Shown here one piece after another: positions 48,515 to 59,995 of a DNA stretch of 64,000 bases. The first letter of the stretch is position 1. Every line of letters starts with the position of its first letter. The translations under genes and the position numbers were made by a program. The notes beneath the pieces are model-generated. The model saw only the letters and a program-made list of their open reading frames with translations, did not search any database and had not been told where the DNA came from. This DNA comes from Clarkia xantiana subsp. parviflora (Eukaryota; Streptophyta; Magnoliopsida; Myrtales; Onagraceae): contig JAPTYO010000007.1 in the NCBI GenBank assembly GCA_036873135.1, forward strand, positions 17,094,763 through 17,158,762, written 5' to 3'.

Positions 48515-48780
48515 CCAATTTTTACTTTGCCATTTGGAATAACAAAAAGGTTATACATGAGATTTCAACCTATAAATATTAATGTTTTATCATTATATCA
48601 TTTTAATTTAAAAATTGATAAAAATTTCAGACATATTTAGGGGAAAATATGTTTACTACTTGCCTCTGCACATTTGCACCATATATATTGACATATATAT
48701 TCAACTAAGAGATATAGCAGAATCATTATAAATTGACGTATCTCTACTACCTTCGATCCTGAGGGTACTCAATTAACTAT

Positions 48781-51700
48781 CACTACAAGAAAAGATGACT
48801 TTAGCGACACTAAGCAGTGGCACTACCAAAAAACTGTCGAATTTTTTATATTATTTTAAAGATAGCGGCACTTATTGTGGTGCCCCTGTTTTTTTTCACG
48901 TACCGACACTTTTGAAGTGTCGTTAGGCATTAAAAAACTAACGACACTTAACAAAGTGCCGTTAAAAAAAAAAACCATCGACACTTTGTCTAGTGCCGCT
49001 GTCTTTTTCAACTAATTATTTTAAAAAATAATAATAATAATAATAGCCATCGACACTTTGTCTAGTGTCGTTGTCTTTTTCACATATCGGCACTTCACAA
49101 AGTGTCGTTGTTTATTTATTATTTATTTTTTAATAATAATAATAATAATAATCATGGGTAATTTTTCTAATGTCGTTGTCTTTTTCACATATTGGGTATA
49201 ACATAGCAGAAAGCCCATAATAGCAGTTGACCCAATCCAACCTCCATGGTGAACAGGTCTATCTGCCTTCGTTCTCTCCCCAATCTCGCTGCCTTCGTTC
49301 TCTGCCCTCCACGATTGTCTTCCTGAGCTGCGATTGTCTTCTCGGGCAACCTTAAGTCTAGCTGCCTTCGTGATTGTGGCCCTATCTCTCCGGTCATCCT
49401 TTGATTTCGTTGCCCTCAGATCTGGTCGCCCTCAGATCTGGTCGCCATCAGCGCCGATCGTCAGTAAGCTTTCTCTACCCAACATACTAGATTTAAGATT
49501 CATAGGAAGTTTCGATTTCCCCCATAGGGATCATGTCAATGCTTTTTAGATTTGCAACTGTTGTCATATTGCTCTACTTAGGGCAGATTTGGTGTTTGGC
49601 TAGATTTGCGTGTTAATTATTATTAACGTTATTGATTGAATTCAGATTAGTTTCTGCACATGTATTTCGTTCTATTTTCTAACGATAGATCTACTGCATG
49701 TAAGAATTGCTAGTGTTTCCGGTTGCAAACACGTCCTCCATGCTCCAGCTCCCCCGACCACTTATGCTTATGTTGTTCATACTCGTTCCCCTCATTGATC
49801 CAGCCATATCTATCCCATTTATATTCCTCGGTGATATAATCTATTCTCTTTATATGTATGCATACACATACCTATCTATTGTATTTACTAAGTATTACAT
49901 GTATATATAATTAATTAATGCATAAGAGTGTCCTAGATATGCATATTGCTATAGTCCTAGATATTAGGATGTTATATTAGTTTGCTCGGTTTAGGAGTTG
50001 TTTATCGATCAAATATCCTATTGTCTTCTTTGTTAACTTACCATTTTCCTTGTCAGTAGAGTTATTTCAGAAAGGAATCAATCTGATTTTCAAACTCAAC
50101 AAGAATAAGAATAGAGAAGATACTAGTGTTGAATCACAAGAGTCTCCTACTCTTGAGACAGGATTGGAGTCATTCAATCATAATCAAGTTGAGGAGACGA
50201 AATCAAAAGTCAAGGAGTTAGAAATCGTAGGTAATACTTCATACCCAAGTGTTCATAGTCAAATCAGATTTCATGATTTTTCAAATTGCATGACTTTTTT
50301 AGTTTATGTGATATGATATAGAACTCTCTTTGTATTGTATTTACAGGGTCGATATGCAGCATTTTCACATCCATTCAGGTCTGTAAATATTGCTAAGTTT
50401 AAAAAGTAACATTCTCAAGTCGTTATGTTCAAATTTATTAATGATAATTTTGTGCATTTTATTGTAGGGGGTTGGGAGGATACCAACTATACTGCACCAC
50501 TAAATCCAAGGGTTGCGCCACAAATCTCAAGTGCTAGTCAGGTTGGTTCTTGCTCACAATAATGTTTTATTAGATAGATAGGAGAATTCAATTTATAGGT
50601 TTGATGTTTATATTTTGTGACAAGAATTGGAGTTGTAATATTATCTTGAATATATAGGAGAATACTGATTAAAAAAATAGTTCATAATTGTGTATCAGTT
50701 ATATGGATTTATCTGCCTTTGATTTGACTTTGTATTATATTCAACTTCAATCTACTTGTATATCATAAATGTTTCACATGGGTTTCAGGTGGGGTTAACT
50801 GCATATTTTGAGAAGCATGAGGTTTTTTTTATGCAGTTCTTGGATGAGAATGTCTACAACAACGAGGTATTTTTTTTTTTTTTTTTTTGCAATTACGTTG
50901 CTGACACATGCATGCATGTTGTATCCTATCAATGTTTAGATGTTCATCTTCATTTGATTTACAGTAAATAGTGATTAAAATTGTAGACACAATCTAATCC
51001 ATTGCTTCCAGTTCACAGTTCACACCTTCAAATATCCATATAAAAGTTATTTTGCTGCCAAATATGTTCCCATCCTTCAATCGATTTTTATTCATATTGC
51101 TATATTGATAGTATTCAGGATTTTATAGGGTATTTGTTTGATGTTATGTAAGTTCCCTTTTGATGTTTGTTTCATTCATGCTCACCCACAACATTTGTTG
51201 CCACAATTAAAAGTAGTTTACGCTTTATGCAGGAACTTTATGTCTTTGCTATTGGGGTTGGGCTCAGTAACTTCGACAAAGCATTCGTAACTGTAAGTAC
51301 TTTACTTAATCTGTAACGGTAAGTACTCCACTTAATCTGTAACTGTAAGTACTCCACTTAATGGACCATCAAATTAACAAATTTCTTTAAAGACAACATT
51401 TAGTTATCAATTGAACTTGGTTATTGTTTATGTTTGTATGATAGTGCTTGTTATATTAGGAGGTGCATTTATGCTCAAATGAAATGTTTGGTTCTCATTT
51501 CTAACCTTTTTTTTTACCTTGATTGCATAATGAGAGTTACATTAGACTTAAGGATTTGAAACTAAAAATTACTAATTTATATATTAATCCAAATGTCCAA
51601 ATGTCAAATTCTTAGCACTAGATTTCTTTATTCAAAATAGAATATATTTAAGTTATATTGTAATCACCTCAATTCATTTGCATAGCTCCAAAATTAGAAG

Positions 51701-52420
51701 TAAGATAACATGAAACAGATTTCTTGATTTCTGGGTAGCCTAACATTTTGTTTCTTCTTTATTTTGAACAGCATGTTGCTCGGCAGTAAAGAAAAAGTAG
51801 CATGGTATTTACTGGTGTGTATGCAACTTCCATCTATGTTCTAATCATATCAAGAGACATTAAATTATAATGATAAAGTTTTGTATAACTTTAGATTTGG
51901 GACTTTCCTCTTGCAATTGGTGTTCTAATCTTATCAATAGTCATTAAAACTATAATGAGATAGTTTTGTATTACTTTAGATTTGGAACTTTGCTCTTGCA
52001 GTTGGTGTAATGCAGTTGGTGTACGTCTCTATGATTGAAATATTTATGTATATATATTTATATATATTTCTACTTTTTTTTTTGTTTTTTTTTTTTTAAC
52101 TCAGCGGCACTTTTGAAAGTGCCGATATATTTAAAAAAATATACAATTGCGGCACTAATCCCAAGTGTCGTTAGGCGGGTGTGTGGAAGTGCCGTTACGC
52201 GGGCGTGTGCGACATTTGTGGAAGTGCCGTTACGCGGGTGTGTGCGGCATTTGTGGAAGCGCCGTTAGGAAGTGTGTACGGCACCAACAAAAGCGTCGGG
52301 ATTGCCTTGCGACACTGCATTCCTGGGCGCTTTTGTGAAGTGCCGCTAGGTTGCTAGTGGCACCATAAAAGTGCCGTTATTAGGCATAAAAAGTGCCACT
52401 AAACACTTATTTTCTTGTAG
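48781..52420. mobile_element. CACTA element II (3.64 kb) with captured exons
   Basis: Left end CACTACAAGAAAAGATG; right end TTATTTTCTTGTAG inverts to CTACAAGAAAATAA, missing the last two bases of the TIR. TAT flanks both ends (48778-48780, 52421-52423). Subterminal regions (48800-49110 and 52090-52400) are packed with AGTGCCG/CGGCACTT words. The middle has no TNP2 or TNPA but a set of short exon-like open segments. Confidence 0.85.
50050..51793 (+). pseudogene. Captured host-gene fragment inside CACTA II (unidentified)
   Basis: Exon-like pieces with splice-like edges lie at about 50056-50231 (VELFQKGINLIFKLNKNKN..., acidic), 50347-50378 (GRYAAFSHPF), 50467-50540 (GGWEDTNYTAPLNPRVAPQI), 50789-50866 (VGLTAYFEKHEVFFMQFLDE), 51233-51293 (ELYVFAIGVGLSNFDKAFVT) and from 51771 (HVARQ, stop). 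Each is open and protein-like but I do not recognise the parent. The order suggests one transcription unit copied from elsewhere in the genome. It is not a transposase. Confidence 0.5.
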
Positions 52421-52940
52421 TATGGGTTGATGAAAATAACAGTGCGACATCCGATGATAATATAATAGTGTTTGAAATGCTTGTATTATTTCAGAGTAAA
52501 TACCTAAGCAACTTGCATGATCATAATTCATGCTCATGCATATTTGTAAATAGGTAAGTATGGATTTTTTAACAACATTTTAATTTTGATATAATAATAG
52601 TAATAAAACAGGCCCAATGCATCATTATGTTAGGAGAGGAAACTAAGGAGAGTTCACAGGCCCAATAATAATAGTCATCTCCGTAGTTTCTCTCCTTCCC
52701 CCGTGTCATGTGCGGCTTATTGATTCTCTCCGACCGCGGTATCTAGTACCCAGCCAGCATCACAGAATAATTACAGAGCCTCAACACAAGTCAAAAGATA
52801 AATTCAGACATTAAGAGCTAATTCCATGGAAACTTATATACGTGATTCTTGCTCTCAACAACACAAACTTGGTAATTGCTCCAAATTGCTAAAATATCTG
52901 GAGTAGATCTATTAAGACGAGCTTTTATTCACTAGCTCGG

Positions 52941-53051
52941 ATGCACCACCTCCTGCCCCTTACTTACTCACATTTTTCAGAGGTGGGACCCAACACAATG
53001 GGTCCCACCTCTTCAAAATGTGAGTATGTTAAGGGGCAGGAGGTGGTGCCT
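52941..53051. repeat. Near-perfect hairpin MITE, ~50-bp arms
   Basis: GCACCACCTCCTGCCCCTTA with following bases through GAGGTGGGACCCA is inverted as TGGGTCCCACCTC through TAAGGGGCAGGAGGTGGTGC, with a loop of only about 6 nt. CTCGG lies just outside both ends (about 52936 and 53051). Small foldback MITE; superfamily unclear. Confidence 0.8.
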
Positions 53052-53059
53052 CGGTGCCA

Positions 53060-53553
53060 TTGGAGATTTTCTCCTATTAAGACATGTCACAAAATATTAT
53101 GAATCAACTTCAACATTAGAAACTTAAGCTCCTTAAATAATATTGTAAGTGTACAAGATTCATGTTAGTATCAGTAAACTATTATTAACCAACAATACAT
53201 TAATCCAGTACCCAGAAAAGAAAAAAAGTAGATCAGACAGAGAAGATACCAAAGTACACTATCCAAGTACACAGTACCAACAGCTCTAGCCAAACTTCAT
53301 CAAATGTCAGCTTTAAAGTCTAAGAAAAAGAAATTTCTTTTCCTGCGTGACTTAAGAAGGTTCCCTAGGAAGGGACAAAGGGCGCGTATTGAAACTTTCA
53401 CATATTGCACATTCGAAGACAGGAGTTATTATGTCTTCTCCAACTCTGATAGCTCATTTGTCTCCTCTGGTCTACCTCCGTCCAGCTTCTTTCAGCTATG
53501 AACATGTAAATCTTCTTTCAGAAATAAAATTAGAAGATGCTTAATGATCTGCT
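53060..53553. other. Intergenic; one 65-codon open frame not supported
   Basis: The frame at 53304-53501 starts with a Lys-rich run and matches no family I know. It is AT-rich flank without gene signals. Confidence 0.4.
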
Positions 53554-53880
53554 TGTTGAACTATAAGTTCAAACTTATGAGACATTTGGTTAAGATGCAT
53601 GTCTTATTTTTTAAATGGTATTAAAGCGTGCAGGTTTGAGTCTTCGCGGCGCTATTTTAAAGAAAAATTAAACCTCCTATTAAAAATGGTGAAGCCCATT
53701 ATATTTGACCAAGAGATGGTTAAGGCCGAGGTGGCTGGGCTAATATCCATAGTTTGACCCAGAGTTCGTCAAGATCGAAGTGGCAGGGAGGATGTTGAAG
53801 TATAAGAGTGTGTTTAATGTCTTAACTCATAAGTTCAGACTTATAGGACAGTTGTTTAAGGTGCACGTCTTATTTTCTAA
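53554..53880 (+). mobile_element. TRIM-like miniature LTR element (about 327 bp)
   Basis: Two direct terminal repeats begin TGTTGAA and end GTCTTATTTTYTAAA: a 62-bp left one (53554-53615), shortened inside, and an 88-bp right one (53793-53880). After the left copy comes TGGTATTAAAGCG, a decayed initiator-Met tRNA primer site. Just before the right copy is the purine tract GGCAGGGAGGA. The internal region is only 177 bp with no coding capacity. Confidence 0.72.
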
Positions 53881-54064
53881 ACCGCTGACTGAAACTTAAT
53901 AGTAAAGCTTTTTCGAGTTTCACTCGGATTGAACCTGATTAGTCTAATTCTCGTCCGCTTAAATCGATCGGGTAAAAAAGCGAATTTTAAAATTAAAAAT
54001 AAATCATCCCTTCCTTATCTCTCTCCTACCATGTGGGTCCTGCAGTAAAACCGCTTTTAAGTTA

Positions 54065-54590
54065 GGGTTAACAGGTCTTTTGGTCCATGATGTTTGACAA
54101 CTTTTGGGTTTTGGTCAATGATGTTTTTTTTACCTAGTTTTGGTACCATATATTTGCATATTTTTTCTAGTTTTGGTCTGACCGTTACATTCCGTCCATT
54201 TTTTGACATGTACAAGTCACGTGATCCACCATAAACTTTCAGTTTTATTCAATTTAGTCCCTATAATACTTTCCTAACCTTTTTTTTTTGTTCAATTTAA
54301 TCCTGAAGTTTCAAAAATTCAATTGGACCTATTGTCCATTTGGGGTCAATTTTGAAACTTCGGGAGTAAATTGAACAAAAAAAAGGTAAAGAAATTATTA
54401 GAGGGACTAAATTTAAAGTTTAGAGTGGATCACGTGACTTGAACATGTCAAAAAATGGACGGAATGTAACGGTTAGACCAAAACTAGAAAAAATCTGCAA
54501 ACATATGGTACCAAAACTAGGTAAAAAAAAACATCATTGACCGAAATCCAAAAGTTGTCAAACATCATGGACCAAAAGACTTGTTAACCC
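54065..54590. mobile_element. Foldback MULE (526 bp), exact 9-bp TSD
   Basis: TSD TTTAAGTTA at 54056-54064 and 54591-54599. TIRs start GGGTTAACARGTCTTTTGG and run almost to the centre, leaving a very short non-repeated middle. No coding capacity. The 9-bp TSD points to the Mutator superfamily. Confidence 0.92.
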
Positions 54591-54787
54591 TTTAAGTTAT
54601 TGTAGACAAGGTTCCTTGTAGACAAACTTTTATGTACTTAAGGTTGGTTAAACCAACTTGTAAAACGAGTTGTGTTTTTAGGAGCAACCCAATGTCGAAT
54701 CCTACTGGCGCCTCAACCTTAACGCTCCGGCCCGAAATTGCGGAAGCAATCTTATATATACAAAAAAAAAAATTATATATATTTTTT

Positions 54788-55852
54788 AGGGTTAATAACC
54801 TATGAAAAGGTCTGAAGTTTGACCCATGTTAACCGGAGATGTTTGAAATTTCAAAAGTTAATATGGAAGGTCGTAAGTTTCAGTTTTGTTGACATAAGAG
54901 GTCTCCGTTAATTTTTTCCATTAAAACTGTGACCGGAAATAAAATTAAATCCCAAAAATGCCCTTCTATCAAAGTGTGCTGCTCACATGCTTGAAATGAA
55001 AAGATGAAAATGCCCTCCCCCCCTCACATGCTTGAAATGAAAAGACAAAAATGCCCCAATCGTGGCCGGCCTCCACCCGCGGCCGCCGATCACCACCCAA
55101 TGCCGACGACGACAACCACCAATCGGGCTGGCCACCACCAATCAGGCCGGCAAGCCCTAATTGGGGGTGGCCGCCACCCCTATCGGGGCAAGTAGCCCCC
55201 GGCCACAAAGGGTTCCGACCGAGCCCTCTATGGCTCAATTGGGGCTGCTAGCCCCGATTGGGGTGGCGGCCACCACCAATCGGGGTCGGCCACCACCAGT
55301 TGGGGTGGTGGCTGCCAGCCCCAATTGGGGTGGTGGCTGGCCCTAATCGGTGGCTGCCATCCCCAATAAGGGCTGGCCGGCCCCGATTGTGGATGGCCGG
55401 CCACAATTTGGGGCTGGCCAGCCACGATTTGGTGGTGGCCGGCCCGATTGGTGGTCGTCGTCGGCCTTGGGTGGTGATCGGCGGCCTCGGTTGGTGGCCG
55501 GTGGACTTGTGCGGTGACAGAGAAAACAATAGGGACTCAACTGTAAAAATCAAAACTTAAGAATATAAATTTGAGGACTAAATTGAACAAAATAAAAAAT
55601 AGGGACTCAATTCTTAATTTGACTTCCCGGGTAATATTGTCATTTCACATTCCTTAAATAAGGTATTAAATAAAACAAAATATTAAAAGGGGCAAAAGTG
55701 TCATTTCAGACCATTTTGTTAAATTTAACCCTAAAAATGGACGGAAAACCAAATATCAACAAAGTTGAAACTTCAGACCTTCCATATTAACTTTTGAAAC
55801 TTTTGACCTCTCTGATTAACATGGGTCAAACTTCAGACCTTTCATAGGTTAT
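54788..55852. mobile_element. Inverted-repeat MULE-type element (about 1.07 kb)
   Basis: GGTTAATAACCTATGAAAAGG at the left is inverted as CCTTTCATAGGTTATTAA at the right. Both continue with GTCTGAAGTTTGACCCATGTTAA. The middle (about 55060-55510) is GC-rich with repeated CCAATYGGGGCTGG/GGCCACCACC words. The flanks share only TATTTTT-type similarity, so the TSD is uncertain. Long open frames in the middle arise from the repeats on both strands and are not genes. Confidence 0.75.
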
Positions 55853-56401
55853 TAAAACTATTTTTGTATTATCATGTTGCTTGATGCATCATATTCATTT
55901 TTTTCACTACCAAATGCATCACTATATTTTAAAATGTTTTCTGTTGCACCACCATGTTAATATACCGTAAATATTTATGTTAAAAATGATGATGATGCAT
56001 ATGTTGTTGACGTGAAATATATTTACATTTTTGTAATTTTTTAAATTATCAAATTCAAACATGTTTCAATATTTTTAGATTTTTTTTTAAATTAAAGACT
56101 TTTTACTATTTCAATATTTTTAGTTTATTATATATTTTTAATATTTAATTGTCTGATTACATTACATAACTTAGTTGGCAGGTTCAGTTCAGCAACAAGT
56201 GCATCATCAATATTTTAACATAGTATTTAACGGTATACTTATAAATTGGTGCATCTAGCAACATTTCAAAATATAATGGTACATTTTACAACATATTAGT
56301 GCATTGGGCAAACACGGTAGAACAAAGTGGTGTACTGAGATAATTTACCCAAAAAAAATTAGGCTGCATTTTAAAACTTAGCGTAAACATGTTGTAATTT
56401 T
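55853..56401. other. AT-rich upstream DNA of invertase copy 2
   Basis: No gene or element with clear ends. Confidence 0.5.
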
Positions 56402-56603
56402 CCCTTTTATTATAGCAAATATAGAAAATTAAAAATGATATAAATGTAAAAGCAATATTATTGTAAAAAAACTACATCCATAAAGAAATAGCTAGATCTA
56501 CCTTTTTATTATAGCAAATATAGAAAATTAAAACTGATATAATAATGCAAAAGCAATTTTATTGTAAAAAATTTTACTTTCCATAAAGAAATAGCTAGAT
56601 CTA
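56402..56603. repeat. ~100-bp tandem duplication in the copy 2 promoter region
   Basis: Unit CTTTTTATTATAGCAAATAT...AAAGAAATAGCTAGATCTAC occurs at 56402-56500 and again at 56501-56603 with few changes. It lies 220-420 bp upstream of the ATG. Copy 1 does not show the doubling. Confidence 0.88.
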
Positions 56604-56825
56604 CATTTCATTTCCTAAATTTAAAATGGCAAAGTCTATAATTTGTTATAATAACATGGATCGTAGACTTAGCATCTTTCTAAAGAATAGATCGATGAAC
56701 GTAGCCAAAATATAAGTTTTCTTTTTTACCATTGAATCCTTATAAATAGCTAGCTATTTCACACTCACTTATCAATCAATATATCATCTGAATCTATCAC
56801 ATCCTAGCTAGTTCTTCAGTCAATC

Positions 56826-59277
56826 ATGCGGATAAGTTCAATGTTGTTCTCTACAGCATTTGCTCTAATTTGTTGCGTGTTGCTTACGGGATTCGACAAA
56901 AATGGGATTACATTGGTGAACGCATCACACCGTGTGTTCATAAATCTTCAATCTAAACCTGCCGAGACAGTACAACAAGTCCACCGTACCGGCTATCATT
57001 TTCAGCCTGAGAAACACTGGATCAACGGTACTTAGATATCGTCTCATTGGTTACAACTTAATCACTAATTTAATTGAATTGGTATTTTCTTGCTAACTTT
57101 GTTCATCTCTTTCCTTACAACTTCTATAAATCGACAACCGAATTTCGACAACAGATCCAAATGGTGAGTTTATTACTTCATTCATCTCAGTGATTAGTAG
57201 ATATTTTATACAATACAGTTTGGATTTTTTTTTTATTTATAAAAGGTATTTTGCGCAGGCCCCATGTACCACAATGGGCAATACCATCTTTTTTACCAAT
57301 ACAATCCGAACGGTACAGCGTGGGGAAACATAGTATGGGCCCACTCTGTGTCAACTGACATGATTAACTGGGTTAAGTTACCACATGCTATCTACCCTTC
57401 CAAGCGCTTTGATATCCAGGGTTGTTGGTCCGGCTCTGCAACCATCCTCCCTGGCGACCACCCAGTCATACTCTACACTGGCATCAATAGTGAAGGTTTT
57501 CAAGTTCAAAACTATGCAATCCCAGCAAATGAATCAGATCCGTACCTCATTGAGTGGTACAAACCCGATGACAACCCAGTTGTCTATCCTACTGGTGTAA
57601 ATGAAACTGCCTTTCGTGATCCAACCACAGCTTGGTTTGAAGGAGGTCATTGGAAAATCTTAATTGGTAGCAGGAGAAGACATAGAGGAATGGTGTACCT
57701 TTATCGCAGTAAAGACTTCGTATATTGGGTTAAAGCCAAACATCCATTCTACGAGCTTCCCATGGCAGGTAAATACCTACTTAAATAATTAGATACTTAT
57801 ATATACTTAAAATTTTATAAAAAATCATCTTTATAATATAATTCATCGCAGATGTGTTAGAGTGCCCCGACTTTTTTCCTGTATCGAAAACAAGTAAAAA
57901 TGGTGTGGATACTTCTACTATCGGAGATAATGTTAAGCATATAATGAAGATCAGTCTTGATAATGGGAAGTTCGATTACTATACAATTGGGAATTATTAT
58001 CCAAACAAAGACAAGTTTGTCATTGACAATCCTGCACTTAATGGATGGAATGCATTAAGATTTGATTACGGAAAGTTTTATGCTTCAAAGACATTCTTTG
58101 ACTATAAAAATAATAGAAGAATTCTTTGGGGTTGGGCCAACGAGTCTTCTCCAGCAGATATAGATGCGAAAAAGGGTTGGTCTGGAATTCAGGTACCTGT
58201 GTTATTCTAAATCAACAAGAAATGAACAAAATATACTTATTATGTATTTGCTATTAACACCGTAGTCTCACTTTATGTTTAATCCATTTTTTCTAGGCAA
58301 TTCCAAGAATGACATGGCTGGATAATAGCGGAAAACAATTGCTACAATGGCCTATTGAAGAAGTAAAAGAACTGCGTACCGAAAATTTTGAGATTAACAA
58401 TGTGGTACTTAATCAGGGTGGACGTGTTGAAGTGAAAGGAATAACTGCAGTTCAAGTAATTATTTTTATTGTTAAATATTGAAATGGGAAATATTTCTTA
58501 CAACCATACATTATCATTATATTATTATTGGGTTTTGGCAGGCTGATGTTGATGTTGTCTTCTCGTTTTCAAACTTAAATGTTGCCGAACAACTTGATCA
58601 TCATAATTTGGGCACTACGGCTCAAGATATATGCTCACAAAAAGGTGCAACTCTTCCAGGTGGAATTGGACCATTTGGGTTACTAACACTCGCATCACAG
58701 AATCTAGAGGAATATACTGCAGTCTTTTTCACAATTTTCAAAACTGAGAACAATACCCACAAAGTTGTCTTTTGTGCTGATACTAGGAGGTTAGTACATC
58801 AATTTAATACCTTATGAATTCCTAAAATCCAATATAACATCTAATTTTAATCCTAACACTATACTCACATCTTTGAATGTTCTTTATTAATAGTTCATCT
58901 CTAGGAGAGGAGTTCGAGAAAAGAGCATATGCAGGTTTTGTAGATGTTGATTTGTCTACAAGAAAGCTTTCATTGAGAACATTGGTATGACTCGACGTCA
59001 AATATTTTCATTGTTGAAAATTCTCTAAATTGTTTTCAAAAACAATTTTCATTAACCTGAATATTTTATCGATTTGCAGATTGATCATTCAGTTGTAGAA
59101 AGCTTTGCAGCCGGTGGAAGGACGTGCATCTTATCAAGAGTGTATCCAACTCTTGCAGTAAATAAGCATGCACGCTTGTTTGCCTTTAACAATGGAACGT
59201 CAGCTGTCTCAATTGAAAATTTAAACGCATGGAGTATGAAGAACCCGAGAATGAATGTTAAGTTGCAAGAAGAATAA
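56826..59277 (+). CDS. Acid invertase, cell-wall type (GH32), copy 2, 585 aa
   Basis: Tandem duplicate of the gene at 41540, same strand, with the same 8-exon layout: 56826-57027, 57155-57163 (9-nt DPN exon), 57259-57768, 57852-58192, 58297-58455, 58542-58789, 58894-58984, 59080-59277 (1758 nt). Six internal exons have exactly the same length as in copy 1. Catalytic residues are D68 (NDPNG), D191 (FRDP) and E244 (LECPDF), with the invertase-type Asp/Lys pair in SLDNGK. It shares the Trp-to-Leu change next to the acid/base Glu. The signal peptide is clear ([18 protein letters not shown]). Protein differences from copy 1 are mostly in the signal peptide and the C-terminal beta-sandwich. A TATAAATAG box at about 56741 is 85 bp before the ATG. 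Confidence 0.95.
57155..57163 (+). other. 9-nt mini-exon of invertase copy 2
   Basis: ACAG|ATCCAAATG|GTGAG, coding DPN like copy 1 with one silent change in the Pro codon. Confidence 0.93.
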
Positions 59278-59920
59278 ATTTGACAATTAATCTCTTATTA
59301 GGTTGAACCCAAATCATTATGATTCCATCTATGTATATTAATAGCTACCTTTTTTTTCTTCTTCTTGTGTGGAAATAATAAACACCACAACCTACCTACG
59401 ATGGTACATGGTAGCTTAGCTAGTTCTCTTCTGTTTTTACGTTTGAAAAGAAAGATCGAGTTTTATGGTTTTTATATTGTTTCCAACTTGTTGTAAACTT
59501 GATCAGTAGTACAAATAATTTTTGTTTCTTCAAAAATTAAGAATGCGGACGTTATTTTAGAGTATTACGATCATTTTGTTACTTTACGTAATTTTGAATC
59601 AAAATTTCAATAGTTATAAGGTTGGATTTTTTATTAGGCTACAACCAATATGTTCTTGTACCAGTTTTATATTTAAGTAAAAAAAATATAATAACATCAT
59701 AGATAATATATAATTTCATTGTAAATTATGACTAATAGGAAACATTTAAAAAAAATCAATCTTATGAAGAGTTAGTTTAATCAAAACTAGCTAGCATAAT
59801 TCTTTTCCTCTATCAATAGTCACACAATACAATCGTACCCTCATACTTTATTTTTCAAAATACGATAAGATGACTTCCTTTTAAAAAATGGATATAATTT
59901 AAAAAAACGAATACGAAGCA
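59278..59920. other. 3' flank of copy 2 with the Helitron empty site
   Basis: Related to 44056-44676. At 59885-59912 the flank runs uninterrupted where copy 1 carries the Helitron. Confidence 0.75.
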
Positions 59921-59995
59921 CACTACAAGAAAATGTATATTTCACAACACTTAGCAGCAGTTTTTGAAGGAAAGAGCCGCTAGTATTTTTAGCAC
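59921..59995. mobile_element. CACTA terminus fragment
   Basis: CACTACAAGAAAATGTATATT followed by ACACTTAGCAGCAG; truncated after about 75 bp. Counterpart of the element start at 46755. Confidence 0.7.

Noticed and set aside
49185..49549. Open frames in the left part of CACTA II as a gene start
   Set aside because: Frames on both strands overlap in a pyrimidine-rich repeat (CTGCCTTCGTTCTCT); at best a captured 5'UTR.
55004..55560. Several overlapping 60-100-codon frames rich in Gly, Pro, Trp
   Set aside because: They appear on both strands at once and come from GC-rich repeated CCAATCGGGG words in a MULE core; no domain.
41540..59277. Fructan exohydrolase instead of invertase
   Set aside because: Both proteins keep the Asp/Lys pair in SLDNGK typical of sucrose-cleaving invertases. 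The Trp-to-Leu change leaves some doubt, recorded as a finding.
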